DNA of 64,000 nucleotides. It comes from Archivesica marissinica. Lineage: Eukaryota > Mollusca > Bivalvia > Venerida > Vesicomyidae. The stretch covers positions 68,556,630 through 68,620,629 of the forward strand of contig CM026387.1 of assembly GCA_014843695.1 (NCBI GenBank), in the 5' to 3' direction. The notes under the pieces were generated by a model, which saw only the letters and a list, made by a program, of their open reading frames with translations, searched no databases and was not told the DNA's origin. The first letter of the stretch is position 1. Every line of letters starts with the position of its first letter. This document shows positions 24,092 to 37,000 of the stretch, piece by piece. Made by a program: the position numbers and the translations under genes.

Positions 24092-27000
24092 TCTCCTACA
24101 ATCCCCGGCCCACATCTCATACAATCCCCGACCCACATCCCATACAATCCCCGGCCCACATCTCATACAATCCCGACCATATCTCTTATAATCCCGACCC
24201 ATATCTCCTACAATCCCCGGCCCATATCTACTACAATCCCCGACCCACATCTCATACAATCCCGAGCCATATCTCCTATAACCCCGAACCATATCTCCTA
24301 CAACACCGAGCCACATCTCCTATAATGCTCGACACATATCTCCTACAACACCAAGCCATTTCTGCTACAATCGCAAGCCATATCTCCTACAATCCTCGAC
24401 ACATATCTCCTACAACCACGAGCCATATCTCCTACAATCCTCGACACATATCTCCTACAATCCCGAAAAACATATTTCCTACAATCCCGATCCACATCTC
24501 CTACAATCCTCGACACATATCTCCTACAACACCGAGCCATATCTCCTACAATCCCGACCCATATATCCTACAATCCTCGACACATATCTCCTACAATCCC
24601 AAGCCATATCTCCTACAATCCCGACCCATATATCCTACAATCCTCAACACATATCTCCTACAATCCCGAGTCATATCTCCTACAATCCCGACCCATATCT
24701 CCTATAATCCCGACACATATCTCCTGAAATCCCGAGCCACATCTCCTACAATCCTCGACACATATCTCCTACAACACCGAGCCATATCTGCTACAATCGC
24801 AAGCCATATCTCCTACAATCCCGAGCCATATCTCCTACAATCCCGACCCATATCTCCTACAATCCTCGACACATATCTCCTACAATCCCGAGCCATATCT
24901 CTTACAACCCCGACCCATATCTCCTACAATCCTCGACACATATCTCCTACAATCCTCGACACATATCTCCTACAACCCCGACCCATATCTACTATAATCC
25001 CGTCCCATATCTGTTACAACCCCGAGCCATATCTCCTACAATCCTCGACATATATCTCCTACAATCCCGACACATATCTCCTACAATCATCGACACATAT
25101 CTCCTACAATACCCGGCCCATATCTCCTACAATCGTCGACAAATATCTCCTACAATCCCGACACATATCTCCTACAATCATCGACACATATCTCCTATAA
25201 TACCCGGCCCATATCTCCTACAATCGTCAACAAATATCTCCTACAACCCCGAGCCATATCTCCTACAATCCTCGACACATATCTCCAACAATCCCGACAC
25301 ATATCTCCTACAATCCCGATCCACATCTCCTACAATCCTCGACACATATCTCCTACAACAACGAGCCATATCTCCTACAATCCCGACCCATATATCCTAC
25401 AATCCTCGACACATATCTCCTACAATCCCAAGCCATATCTCCTACAATCCCGACCCATATATCCTACAATTCTCGACACATATCTCCTACAATCCTGAGT
25501 CATATCTCCTACAACCCCCGAGCCATATCTCCTACAACCCCGAGCCATATCTCCTACAATCCCGACCCATATCTCCGACAATCCTCAACACATATCTCCT
25601 ACAATCCCGACACATATCTCCTACAGTCTTCGACACATAACTACTACAATCCCTGGCCCATATCTCCTACAATCGTCGACAAATATCTCCTACAACCCCG
25701 AGCCATATCTCCTACAATCCTCAACACATATCTCCTACAATCCCGACACATATCTCCTACAGTCTTCGACACATAACTACTACAATCCCTGGCCCATATC
25801 TCCTACAATCGTCGACACATATCTCCTACAACCCCGAGCCATATCTCCTACAACCCCGAGCCATATATCCTACAATCCCGACCCATATCTCCGACAATCC
25901 CCGACCCATATCTCATTGAACCCCGAGCCATATCTCCTACAATCCCCGACCCATATCTCCCGACAATACCCGACCGTATCTTCTACAATCACCGACCGTA
26001 TTTCCTTCAATCCTCGACACATATCTCCTACAATCCCGACCCATATCTCCTACAACCCCGAGCCATATCTCCGACAATCCCCGACCCATATCTCCTACAA
26101 CCCCGAGCCATATCTCCTACAATCCCCGACCCATATCTCCCGACAATCCCCGACCGTATCTTCTACAATCACCGACCGTATTTTCTTCAATCCTCGACAC
26201 ATATCTCCTACAACCCCGAACAATATCTCCTACAACCCGAGCCATATCTCCTACAATCCAGACCCTTAACTCCGACAATCCCCACCCATATCTCCTACAA
26301 TCCCCGACTGTATATTCTACAATCCCCGGCCCATATCTCCGACAATCCCCGACCCATATCTCCTACAACCCCGAGCCATATCTCCTACAATCCCCGACCC
26401 ATATCTTCTACAATCACCGACCGTATTTCTTTCAATCCTCGACACATATCTCCTACAATCCCGACCCATATCTCCTACAACACCGAGCCATATCTCCGAC
26501 AATCCCTACACATATCTCCTGCAATCACGAGCCACATCTCCTATAATCCTCGACACATATCTCCTACAACTCCGAGCCATATCTGCTACAATCGCAAGCC
26601 ATATCTCCTACAATCCTCGACACATATCTCCTACAACACCGAGCCATATCTCCTACAATCCCGACCCATATATCCTACAATCCTCGACACATATCTCCTA
26701 CAAACACGAGCCATATCTCCTACAATCCCGACCCATATATCCTACAATCCTCGACACATATCTCCTACAATCCCGAGCCATATCTCCTACAATCCCGACC
26801 CATATATCCTACAATACTCGACACATATCTCCTAAAATCCCGAGTCATATCTCCTACAACCCCAAGCCATATCTCCTACAATCCCGACCCATATCTCCTA
26901 TAATCCCGACACATATCTCCTGCAATCCCGAGCCACATCTCCTACAATCCTCGACACATATCTCCTACAACACCGAGCCATATCTGCTACAATCGCAAGC

Positions 27001-28066
27001 CATATCTCCTACAATCCCGAGCCATATCTCCTACAATCCCGACCCATATCTCCTACAATCCTCGACACATATCTCCTACAATCCCGAGCCATATCTCTTA
27101 CAACCCCGACCCATATCTCCTACAATCCTCGACACATATCTCCTACAATCCCGAGCCATATCTCTTACAACCCCGACCCATATATCCTACAATCCTCGAC
27201 ACATATCTCCTACAATCCCTAGCCATATCTCCTACAATCCCGAGCCATATCTCCTACAATCCCCGACCCATATCTCCCGACAATCCCCGACCGTATCTTC
27301 TACAATCACCGACCGTATTTCCTTCAATCCTCGACACATATCTCCTACAATCCCGACCCATATCTCCAACAACCCCGAGCCATATCTCCGACAATCCCCG
27401 ACCCATATCTCCTACAACCCCGAGCCATATCTCCTACAATCCCCGACCCATATCTCCCGACAATCCCGACCGTATCTTCTACAATCACCGACCGTATTTC
27501 CTTCAATCCTCGACACATATCTCCTACAACCCCGAGCCATATCTCCTACAATCCAGACCCTTAACTCCGACAATCCCCACCCATATCTCCTACAATCCCC
27601 GACTGTATATTCTACAATCCCCGGCCCATATCTCCGACAATCCCCGACCCATATCTCCTACAACCCCGAGCCATATCTCCTACAATCCCCGACCGTATTT
27701 CTTTCAATCCTCGACACATATCTCCTACAATCCCGACCCAATCTCCTACAACCCCGAGCCATATCTCCGACAATCCCCGACCCATATCTCCTACAATCCC
27801 GACACATATCTCCTATAATCCCTACACATATTTCCTGCAATCCCGAGCCACATCTCCTATAATCCTCGACACATATCTCCTACAACACCGAGCCATATCT
27901 GCTACAATCGCAAGCCATATCACCTACAATCCTCGACACATATCTCCTACAACCCCAAGCCATATCTCCTACAATCCTCGACACATATCTCCTACAATCC
28001 CGACACATATCTCCTATAATCCCGATCCACATCTCCTACAACCCTCGACACATATCTCCTACAATC
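24092..28066 (+). repeat. 22/23-bp C-rich satellite array 2 (4.0 kb)
   Basis: The first 0.5-1 kb matches the starts of the contig 2 and contig 3 arrays almost base for base, including the odd unit CCCGAAAAACATATTTCC near 24462-24478. The last 2.4 kb matches 18849-21239. A local duplication of the string TCCTCAACACATATC...CAGTCTTCGACAC occurs at about 25582 and 25727, absent from the left copy. The array is about one quarter the length of array 1, so copy number differs sharply between repeat units. Confidence 0.97.
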
Positions 28067-29629
28067 CACTTGTTACATTGTTAGATATGTAAATAGATCT
28101 AGAGTCCATTTGTTACATTGTTAGAGATGTAGATATATCTAGATCTCACTTGTTACGTTGTTAGAGATGTATATAGATCTAGATGCCACTTGTTACGTTG
28201 TTAGAGATGTAGATAGATCTAGATGTAACGTGTTACGTTGTTAGAGATGTAGATAGATCTAGATGTCACTTGTTACGTTGTTAGAGATGTAGATAGATCT
28301 AGATGTCACTTGTTACGTTGTTAGAGATGTATATAGATCTAGATGCCACTTGTTACGTTGTTAGAGATGTATATAGATCTAGATGTCACTTGTTACGTTG
28401 TTAGAGATGTAAATAGATCTAGATGCCACTTGTTACGTTGTTAGAGATGTAGATAGATCTAGATGTAACTTGTTACGTTGTTAGAGATGTAGATAGATCT
28501 AGATGTCACTTGTTACGTTGTTAGAGATGTAGATAGATCTAGATGTCACTTGTTACGTTGTTAGAGATGTAGGTAGATCTAGATGCCACTTGTTGCATTG
28601 TTAGAGATGTCGATAGATCTAGATGTAACTTGTTACGTTGTTAGAGATGTCGATAGATCTAGATGTCACTTGTTATGTTGTTAGAGATGTAGATCAAGAT
28701 GTCACTTACTACGTTGTTAGATATATAGATATATATAGATGCCACTTACTACGTTGTGAGATATATAGATATATATAGATGCCACTTACTACGTTGTGAG
28801 ATATATAGATATATCTAGATGCCACTTACTACGTTGTGAGATATGTAGATATATCTAGATATCACTTTCTACGTTGTCAGATATGTAGATATATCTAGAT
28901 ATCACTCACTACGTTGTCAGATATCTAGATATATCTAGATGCCACTTACTACGTTGTCAGATATATAGATAGATCTAGAGGTCACTTACTACTTTGTCAG
29001 ATATGTAGATAGATCTATATATCACTTACTACGTTGTCAGATATATAGATCGATCTAGAGGTCACTTACTACGTTGTCAGATACATAGATAGATCTAGAG
29101 GTCACTTACTACGTTGTCAGTGATGTAGATAGATCTAGATATCACTTACTACGTTGCCAGATATGTAGATATATCTAGATATCACTTACTACGTTGCCAG
29201 AGATGTAGATATATCTAGATATCACTTACTACGTTGTCAGAGATGTAGATATATCTAGATGTCACTTACTACGTTGTCAGATATATAGATGTATCTAGAT
29301 GCCACTTACTACGTTGTCAGATATGTAGATATATCTAGATATCACTCACTACGTTGTCAGATATCTAGATAGATCTAGATATCACTCACTACGTTGTCAG
29401 ATATATAGATGTATCTAGATGCCACTTACTACGTTGTCAGATATATATATGTATCTAGATATCACTTACTACGTTGTCAGATATATAGATGTATCTAGAT
29501 GTCACTTACTACGTTGTCATAGATGTAGATAGATCTAGATGTCACTTACTACGTTGTCAGAGATGTAGATATATCTAGATATCACTTACTATATGTCACT
29601 TTCTGCGTTGTCAGAGATGTAGATAGTTC
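28067..29629 (+). repeat. 40-bp satellite array 3 (about 39 units)
   Basis: It starts with the same CAATCCACTTGTTACATTG fusion as array 2 and follows the same unit order, with one extra unit near the start. It ends at the linker boundary. Confidence 0.97.
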
Positions 29630-29666
29630 TAAATGTTGCTAAATATTGTATAGCATTACATGCAGT
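29630..29666 (+). other. Start of linker copy 3, cut by gap
   Basis: Only 37 bp (TAAATGTTGCTAAATATTG onward to ATGCAGT) are present. The contig stops just inside a sequence present in at least five places, a typical place for an assembly to break. Confidence 0.9.
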
Positions 29667-30666
29667 NNNNNNNNNNNNNNNNNNNNNNNNNNNNNNNNNN
29701 NNNNNNNNNNNNNNNNNNNNNNNNNNNNNNNNNNNNNNNNNNNNNNNNNNNNNNNNNNNNNNNNNNNNNNNNNNNNNNNNNNNNNNNNNNNNNNNNNNNN
29801 NNNNNNNNNNNNNNNNNNNNNNNNNNNNNNNNNNNNNNNNNNNNNNNNNNNNNNNNNNNNNNNNNNNNNNNNNNNNNNNNNNNNNNNNNNNNNNNNNNNN
29901 NNNNNNNNNNNNNNNNNNNNNNNNNNNNNNNNNNNNNNNNNNNNNNNNNNNNNNNNNNNNNNNNNNNNNNNNNNNNNNNNNNNNNNNNNNNNNNNNNNNN
30001 NNNNNNNNNNNNNNNNNNNNNNNNNNNNNNNNNNNNNNNNNNNNNNNNNNNNNNNNNNNNNNNNNNNNNNNNNNNNNNNNNNNNNNNNNNNNNNNNNNNN
30101 NNNNNNNNNNNNNNNNNNNNNNNNNNNNNNNNNNNNNNNNNNNNNNNNNNNNNNNNNNNNNNNNNNNNNNNNNNNNNNNNNNNNNNNNNNNNNNNNNNNN
30201 NNNNNNNNNNNNNNNNNNNNNNNNNNNNNNNNNNNNNNNNNNNNNNNNNNNNNNNNNNNNNNNNNNNNNNNNNNNNNNNNNNNNNNNNNNNNNNNNNNNN
30301 NNNNNNNNNNNNNNNNNNNNNNNNNNNNNNNNNNNNNNNNNNNNNNNNNNNNNNNNNNNNNNNNNNNNNNNNNNNNNNNNNNNNNNNNNNNNNNNNNNNN
30401 NNNNNNNNNNNNNNNNNNNNNNNNNNNNNNNNNNNNNNNNNNNNNNNNNNNNNNNNNNNNNNNNNNNNNNNNNNNNNNNNNNNNNNNNNNNNNNNNNNNN
30501 NNNNNNNNNNNNNNNNNNNNNNNNNNNNNNNNNNNNNNNNNNNNNNNNNNNNNNNNNNNNNNNNNNNNNNNNNNNNNNNNNNNNNNNNNNNNNNNNNNNN
30601 NNNNNNNNNNNNNNNNNNNNNNNNNNNNNNNNNNNNNNNNNNNNNNNNNNNNNNNNNNNNNNNNNN
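29667..30666. other. Assembly gap of exactly 1000 N
   Basis: The round length indicates a placeholder and not a measured distance. The repeat orientation is plus before it and minus after it. Open frames drawn through the gap are meaningless. Confidence 0.98.
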
Positions 30667-30930
30667 GAGGATTGAAGGAAATACGGTCGGTGATTGTAGG
30701 AGATACGGTCGGGGATTGTCGGGAGATATGGGTCGGGGATTGTAGGAGATATGGCTCGGGGTTGTAGGAGATATGGATCGAGGATTGTAGGAGATATGGG
30801 TCGGGGATTGTCGGAGATATGTCTCGGGGTTGTAGGAGATATGGGTCGGGATTGTAGGAGATATGGGTCGGGATTGTAGGAGATATGTGTCGGGGATTGT
30901 AGGATATATGGGTCGGGATTGTAGGAGATA

Positions 30931-31009
30931 TGTGTGGGTTGGGTTGTGGTGTTGTGGTGGTGGGGTTGTGGTTGGGGGGGTTGGGGGTTGGGCTTGGTGT
31001 TGTAGGGGA
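30931..31009 (+). repeat. G-rich degenerate tract with quadruplex potential
   Basis: The satellite pattern breaks into GGGTTGGG, TGGTGGTGGGG and a stretch of G runs separated by TT. The runs G7-TT-G5-TT-G3 around 30974-30992, with GGGG just before, satisfy a usual G-quadruplex pattern with short loops. It lies about 270 bp inside a contig end, so sequencing error is a serious alternative. Confidence 0.55.
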
Positions 31010-34000
31010 TATGTGTCGAGGATTGTAGGAGATGTGGTCGGTGATTGTAGGAGATATGGTCGGGGATTGTAGGGAGATATGTGTCGGGGATTGTAGGAGA
31101 TATGGCTCGGGGTTGTAGGAGATATGTGTCGAGGATTGTAGGAGATATGGGTCGGGGATTGTAGGAGATATGGTTCGGGGTTGTAGGAGATATGGGTCGG
31201 GATTGTATGAGATGTGGGTCGGGATTGTAGTAGATATGGGTCGGGATTGTAGTAGGTATGGGTCGGGGATTGTAGGTGATATGGTCGGGATTGTATGAGA
31301 TGTGTGTCGGGGATTGTATGGTATGTGTCGGTGATTGTAGGAGATACGGTCGGGGATTGTAGGAGATATGGGCCGGGGATTGTAGGAGATATGGGCCGGG
31401 GATTGTAGGGGATATGGGTCGGGGATTGGTCTAGGAGATATGGGTCGGTGATTGTATGGGGTATGGGTCGGGGATTGTAGGGGATATGGGTCGGGGATTG
31501 TAGGGGATATGGGTCGGGGATTGTAGGAGATATGTGTCGAGGATTGTAGGAGATATGGGTCGGGGTTGTAGGAGATATGGCTCGGGATTGTAGGAGATAT
31601 GGGCCGGGGATTGTAGGAGATATTGGTCGGTGTTGTAGGAGATATTTGTCGAGGATTGAAGGAAATACGGTCGGTGATTGTAGGAGATACGGTCGGGGAT
31701 TGTCGGAAGATATGGGTCGGGGATTGTAGGAGATATGGCTCGGGGTTGTAGGAGATATGGATCGAGGATTGTAGGAGATATGGGTCGGGGATTGTCGGAG
31801 ATATGGCTCGGGGTTGTAGGAGATATGGGTCGGGATTGTAGGAGATATGTGTCGAGGATTGAAGGAAATACGGTCGGTGATTGTAGAAGATATGGGTCGG
31901 GGATTGTAGGAGATATGGCTCGGGGTTGTAGGAGATATGGGTCAGGGATTGTCGGAGCTATGGGCCGGGGATTGTAGAATATACAATCGGGGATTGTAGG
32001 AGATATGGGTCGGGGATTGTCGGAGATATGGGTCGGGATTGTAGGAGATATGGCTCGGGGTTGTAGGAGATATGGCTCGGGGTTGTAGGAGATATGTGTC
32101 GAGGATTGAAGGAAATACGGTCGGTGATTGTAGAAGATACGGTCGGGGATTGTCGGGAGATATGGGTCGGGGATTGTAGGAGATATGGCTATGGGTTGTA
32201 GGAGATTGGTCGGGATTGTAGGAGATATGTGTCGTGGATTGAGGAAATTCTGTCGGTGATTGTTAGAAGTGGCGGTGTGGATTGATGGAGATATGGGTCG
32301 GGGATTGTGGGAGATATGGCTCGGGGATTGTCGGAGATATGGGTCGGGATTGTAGGATATTGGCTTGGGGTTGTAGGAGATATGGCTCGGTTTTGTAGGA
32401 GATATGTGTCGCGATTGTAGGATATATGGGCCGGGGATTGTAGGAGATATGTGTCGATGATTGTATGAGATATGTGTCGGGATTGTAGGAGATATGTGTC
32501 GAGGATTGTAGGAGATATGTCTTGGGGTTGTAGGAGATATTTGTCGATGATTGTAGGAGATATGGGCTGGGGATTGTAGGAGATTTGTGTCGATGATTGT
32601 AGGAGATATGTGTCGGGATTGTAGGAGATATGTGTCGGGGATTGTAGGAGATATGTGTCGGGATTGTAGAGATATTGTAGGAGATTGCCCGGGGTTGTAG
32701 GAGTATGACTCTGGATTGTAGGAGATATGTGTCGAGGATTGTATGATATATTGTCGGATTGTAGGAGATATGGCTCGGTGTTGTAGGAGATATGTGTCAA
32801 GGATTGTAGGAGATGTGGATCGGGATTGTAGGAGATATGTGTCGGGATTGTAGGAGATATGTGTCGAGGATTGTAGGAGATATGGCTCGGGGTTGTAGGA
32901 GATATGTGTCGGGATAATAGGAGATATGGGTCGGGATTGTCGGAGATATGGCTCGGGGTTGTAGTAGAGATGGGTCGGGATTGTAGGAGATATGTGTCGA
33001 GGATTGAAGGAAATACGGTCGGTGATTGTAGAAGATATGGGTCTGGGATTGTAGGAGATATGGCTCGGGGTTGTAGGAGATATGGGTCGGGGATTGTCGG
33101 AGATATGGGCCGGGGATTGTAGAATATACAGTCGGGGATTGTAGGAGATATGGGTCGGGGATTGTCGGAGATATGGCTCGGGGTTGTAGGAGATATGGCT
33201 CGGGGTTGTAGGAGATATATGTCGAGGATTGTAGGAGATGTGGCTCGGGATTGCAGGCGATATGTGTCGGGATTATAGGAGATATGGGTCAGGATTGTAG
33301 GAGATATGGCTCGGGTTGTAGGAGATCTGGATTGTAGGAGATTTGTGTCGAGGATTGTAGGATATATGGGTCGGGATTGTAGGAGATATGGCTCGGTGTT
33401 GTAGGAGATATGTGTCGAGGATTGTAGGAGATGTGGATCGGGATTGTAGGAGATATGTGTCGGGATTGTAGGAGATATGTGTCGAGGATTGTAGGAGATA
33501 TGGCTCGGGGTTGTAGGAGATATGTGTCGAGGATTGTAGGAGATATGGGTCGGGATTGTAGGAGATATGTGTCGAGGATTGTAGGAGATATGGCTCGGGG
33601 TAGTAGGAGATATGGCTCGGGATTGTAGGAGATATGTGTCGAGGATTGTAGGATATATGGGTCGGGATTGTAGGAGGTATGGCTCGGTGTTGTAGGAGAT
33701 ATGTGTCGAGGATTGTAGGAGAAGTGGATCGGGATTGTAGGAGATATGTGTCGCAATTGTAGGAGATATGTGTCAAGGATTGTAGGAGATATTGCTCGTG
33801 CTTGTAGGAGATAGGTGTCGAGGATTGTAGGAGATATGGGTCGGGATTGTAGGAGATATGTGTCGAGGATTGTAGGATATATGGGTCGGGATTGTAGGAG
33901 ATATGGCTCGGTGTTGTAGGAGATATGTGTCGAGGATTGTAGAAGATGTGGATCGGGATTGTAGGAGATATGTGTCAGGATTGTAGGAGATATGTGTCGA

Positions 34001-37000
34001 GGATTGTAGGAGATGTGGATCGGGATTGTAGGAGATATGTGTCGGGATTGTTGCAGATATGTGTCGAGGATTGTAGGAGATATGGGTCCTGATTGTAGGA
34101 GATATGTGTCGAGGATTGTACGAGATATGGCTTGCGATTGCAGCAGATATGGCTCGGTGTTGTAGCAGATATGTGTCGAGGATTGTAGGAGATGTGGCTC
34201 GGGATTGCAGGAGATATGTGTCGGGATTATAGGAGATATGGGTCGGGATTGTAGGAGATATGGGTCGAGGATTGAAGGAAATACGGTCGGTGATTGTAGA
34301 AGATATGGGTCGGGGATTGTAGGAGATATGGCTCGGGTTTGTAGGAGATATGTGTCGGGGATTGTCGGAGATATGGGCCGGGGATTGTAGACTATACAGT
34401 CGGGGATTGTAGGAGATATGGGTCGGGGTTGTCGGAGATATGGGTCGGGATTGTAGGAGATATGGCTCGGGGTTGTAGGAGATATGTGTCGAGGATTGTA
34501 GGAGATATGGGCCGGGGATTGTAGGAGATATGTGTTGATGATTGTAGGAGATATGTGTCGGGATTGTATGAGATATGTGTCGAGGATTGTAGGAGATATG
34601 GCTCGGGGTTGTAGGAGATATTTGTCGACGATTGTAGGAGATATGGGCCGGGGATTGTAGGAGATATGTGTCGATGATTGTAGGAGATATGTGTCGGGAT
34701 TGTAGGAGATATGTGTCGAGGATTGTAGGAGATATTGTAGGAGATATGGCTCGGGGTTGTAGGAGATATGACTCTGGATTGTAGGAGATATGTGTCGAGG
34801 ATTGTATGATATATGGGTCGGGATTGTAGGAGATATGGCTCGGGATTGTAGGAGATATGTGTCGAGGATTGTAGGAGATATGTGTCGAGGATTGTAGGAG
34901 ATATGGGTCGGGATTGTAGGAGATATGGGTCGTGGATTGTCGGAGATATGGCTCGTGGTTGTCGTAGAGATGGGTCGGGATTGTAGGAGATATGTGTCGA
35001 GGATTGAAGGAAATACGGTCGGTGATTGTAGAAGATATGGGTCTGGGATTGTAGGAGATATGGCTCGGGGTTGTAGGAGATATGGGTCGGGGATTGTCGG
35101 AGATATGGGCCGGGGATTGTAGAATATAAAGTCGGGGATTGTAGGAGATATGGGTCGGGGATTGTCGGAGATATGGGTCGGGATTGTAGGAGATATGGCT
35201 CGGGGTTGTAGGAGATATGGCTCGAGGATTGTAGGAGATATGGTTCGGGATTGTAGGAGATATGGGTCGTGGATTGTCGGAGATATGGCTCGTGGTTGTA
35301 GTAGAGATGGGTCGGGATTGTAGGAGATATATGTCGAGGATTGTAGGAGATGTGGCTCGGGATTGCAGGCGATATGTGTCGGGATTATAGGAGATATGGG
35401 TCAGGATTGTAGGAGATATGGCTCGGGGTTGTAGGAGATCTGGATTGTAGGAGATATGTGTCGAGGATTGTAGGATATATGGGTCGGGATTGTAGGAGAT
35501 ATGGCTCGGGGTTGTAGTAGATATTTGTCGACGATTGTAGGAGATATGGGTCCTGATTGTAGGAGATATGTGTCGAGGATTGAAGGAAATACGGTCGGTG
35601 ATTGTAGAAGATACGGTCGGGGATTGTCGGGAGATATGGGTCGGGGATTGTAGGAGATATGGCTCGGGGTTGTAGGAGATATGGGTCGGGGATTGTCGGA
35701 GATATGGGATGGGATTGTAGGAGATGTGGATCGGGATTGTAGGAGATATGTGTCGGGATTGTAGGAGATATGTGTCGAGGATTGTAGGAGATGTGGATCG
35801 GGATTGTAGGAGATATGTGTCGGGATTGTAGCAGATATGTGTCGATGATTGTAGGAGATATGGGTCCTGATTGTAGTTGATATGTGTCGAGGATTGTACG
35901 AGATATGGCTTGCGATTGCAGCAGATATGGCTCGGTGTTGTAGGAGATATGTGTCGAGGATTGTAGGAGATGTGGCTCGGGATTGCAGGAGATATGTGTC
36001 GGGATTATAGCAGATATGGGTCGGGATTGTTGGAGATATGGGTCAAGGATTGAAGGAAATACGGTCGGTGATTGTAGAAGATATGGGTCGGGGATTGTAG
36101 GAGATATGGCTCGGGGTTGTAGGAGATATGTGTCGGGGATTGTCGGAGATATGGGCCGGGGATTGTAGACTATACAGTCGGGGATTGTAGGAGATATGGG
36201 TCGGGGTTGTCGGAGATATGGGTTGGGATTGTAGGAGATATGGCTCGGGGTTGTAGGAGATACGGCTCGGGGTTGTAGGAGATATGTGTCGAGGATTGAA
36301 GGAAATACGGTCGGTGATTGTAGAAGATACGGTCGGGGATTGTCGGGAGATATGGGTCGGGGATTGTAGGAGATATGGCTCGGGGTTGTAGGAGATATGG
36401 GTCGGGGATTGTCGGAGATATGTGTCGAGGATTGTCGGGAGATATGGGTCGGGGATTGTAGGAGATATGGCTTGGGGTTGTAGGAGATATTGGTCGGGGA
36501 TTGTCGGAGATATGGGACGGGATTGTAGGATATATGGCTCGTGGTTGTAGGAGATACGGCTCGGGGTTGTAGGAGATATGTGTCGACGATTGTAGGAGAT
36601 ATGGGCCGGGGATTGTAGGAGATATGTGTCGATGACTGTAGGAGATATGTGTCGCGATTGTAGGTGATATGTGTTGAGGATTGTAGGATATATGGGTCGG
36701 GATTGTAGGAGATATGGCTCGGTGTTGTAGGAGATATGGGCCGGGGATTGTATGAGATATGGCTCGGTTTTGTAGGAGATATGTGTCGACGATTGTAGGA
36801 GATATGGGCCGGGGATTGTAGGAGATATGTGTCGATGAATGTAGGAGATATGTGTCGGGATTGTAGGAGATATGTGTCGAGGATTGTAGGAGATATGGCT
36901 CGGGGTTGTAGGAGATATTTGTCGACGATTGTAGGAGATATGGGCCGGGGATTGTAGGAGATATGTGTCGATGATTGTAGGAGATATGTGTCGGGATTGT

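Larger units (their letters stand above)
25674..29666 (+). repeat. Recent segmental duplication, right copy
   Basis: Partner of 18849-22797; truncated by the gap. It retains the extra 40-bp unit near 28150 and gives a cleaner version of the 27260-27330 stretch (CCGTATCTTCTACAATCACC intact) than the left copy. Confidence 0.85.

Noticed and set aside
29646..30767. Open frames running through the N gaps (also 57266-58375)
   Set aside because: They consist almost entirely of unknown bases.
33431..33628. Short frames of about 60-80 codons on the G-rich strand (reading like GDMGRDCRRYVSRIVG)
   Set aside because: They are antisense shadows of the same satellite, ended by the TAG in TTGTAGGAG whenever the frame returns.
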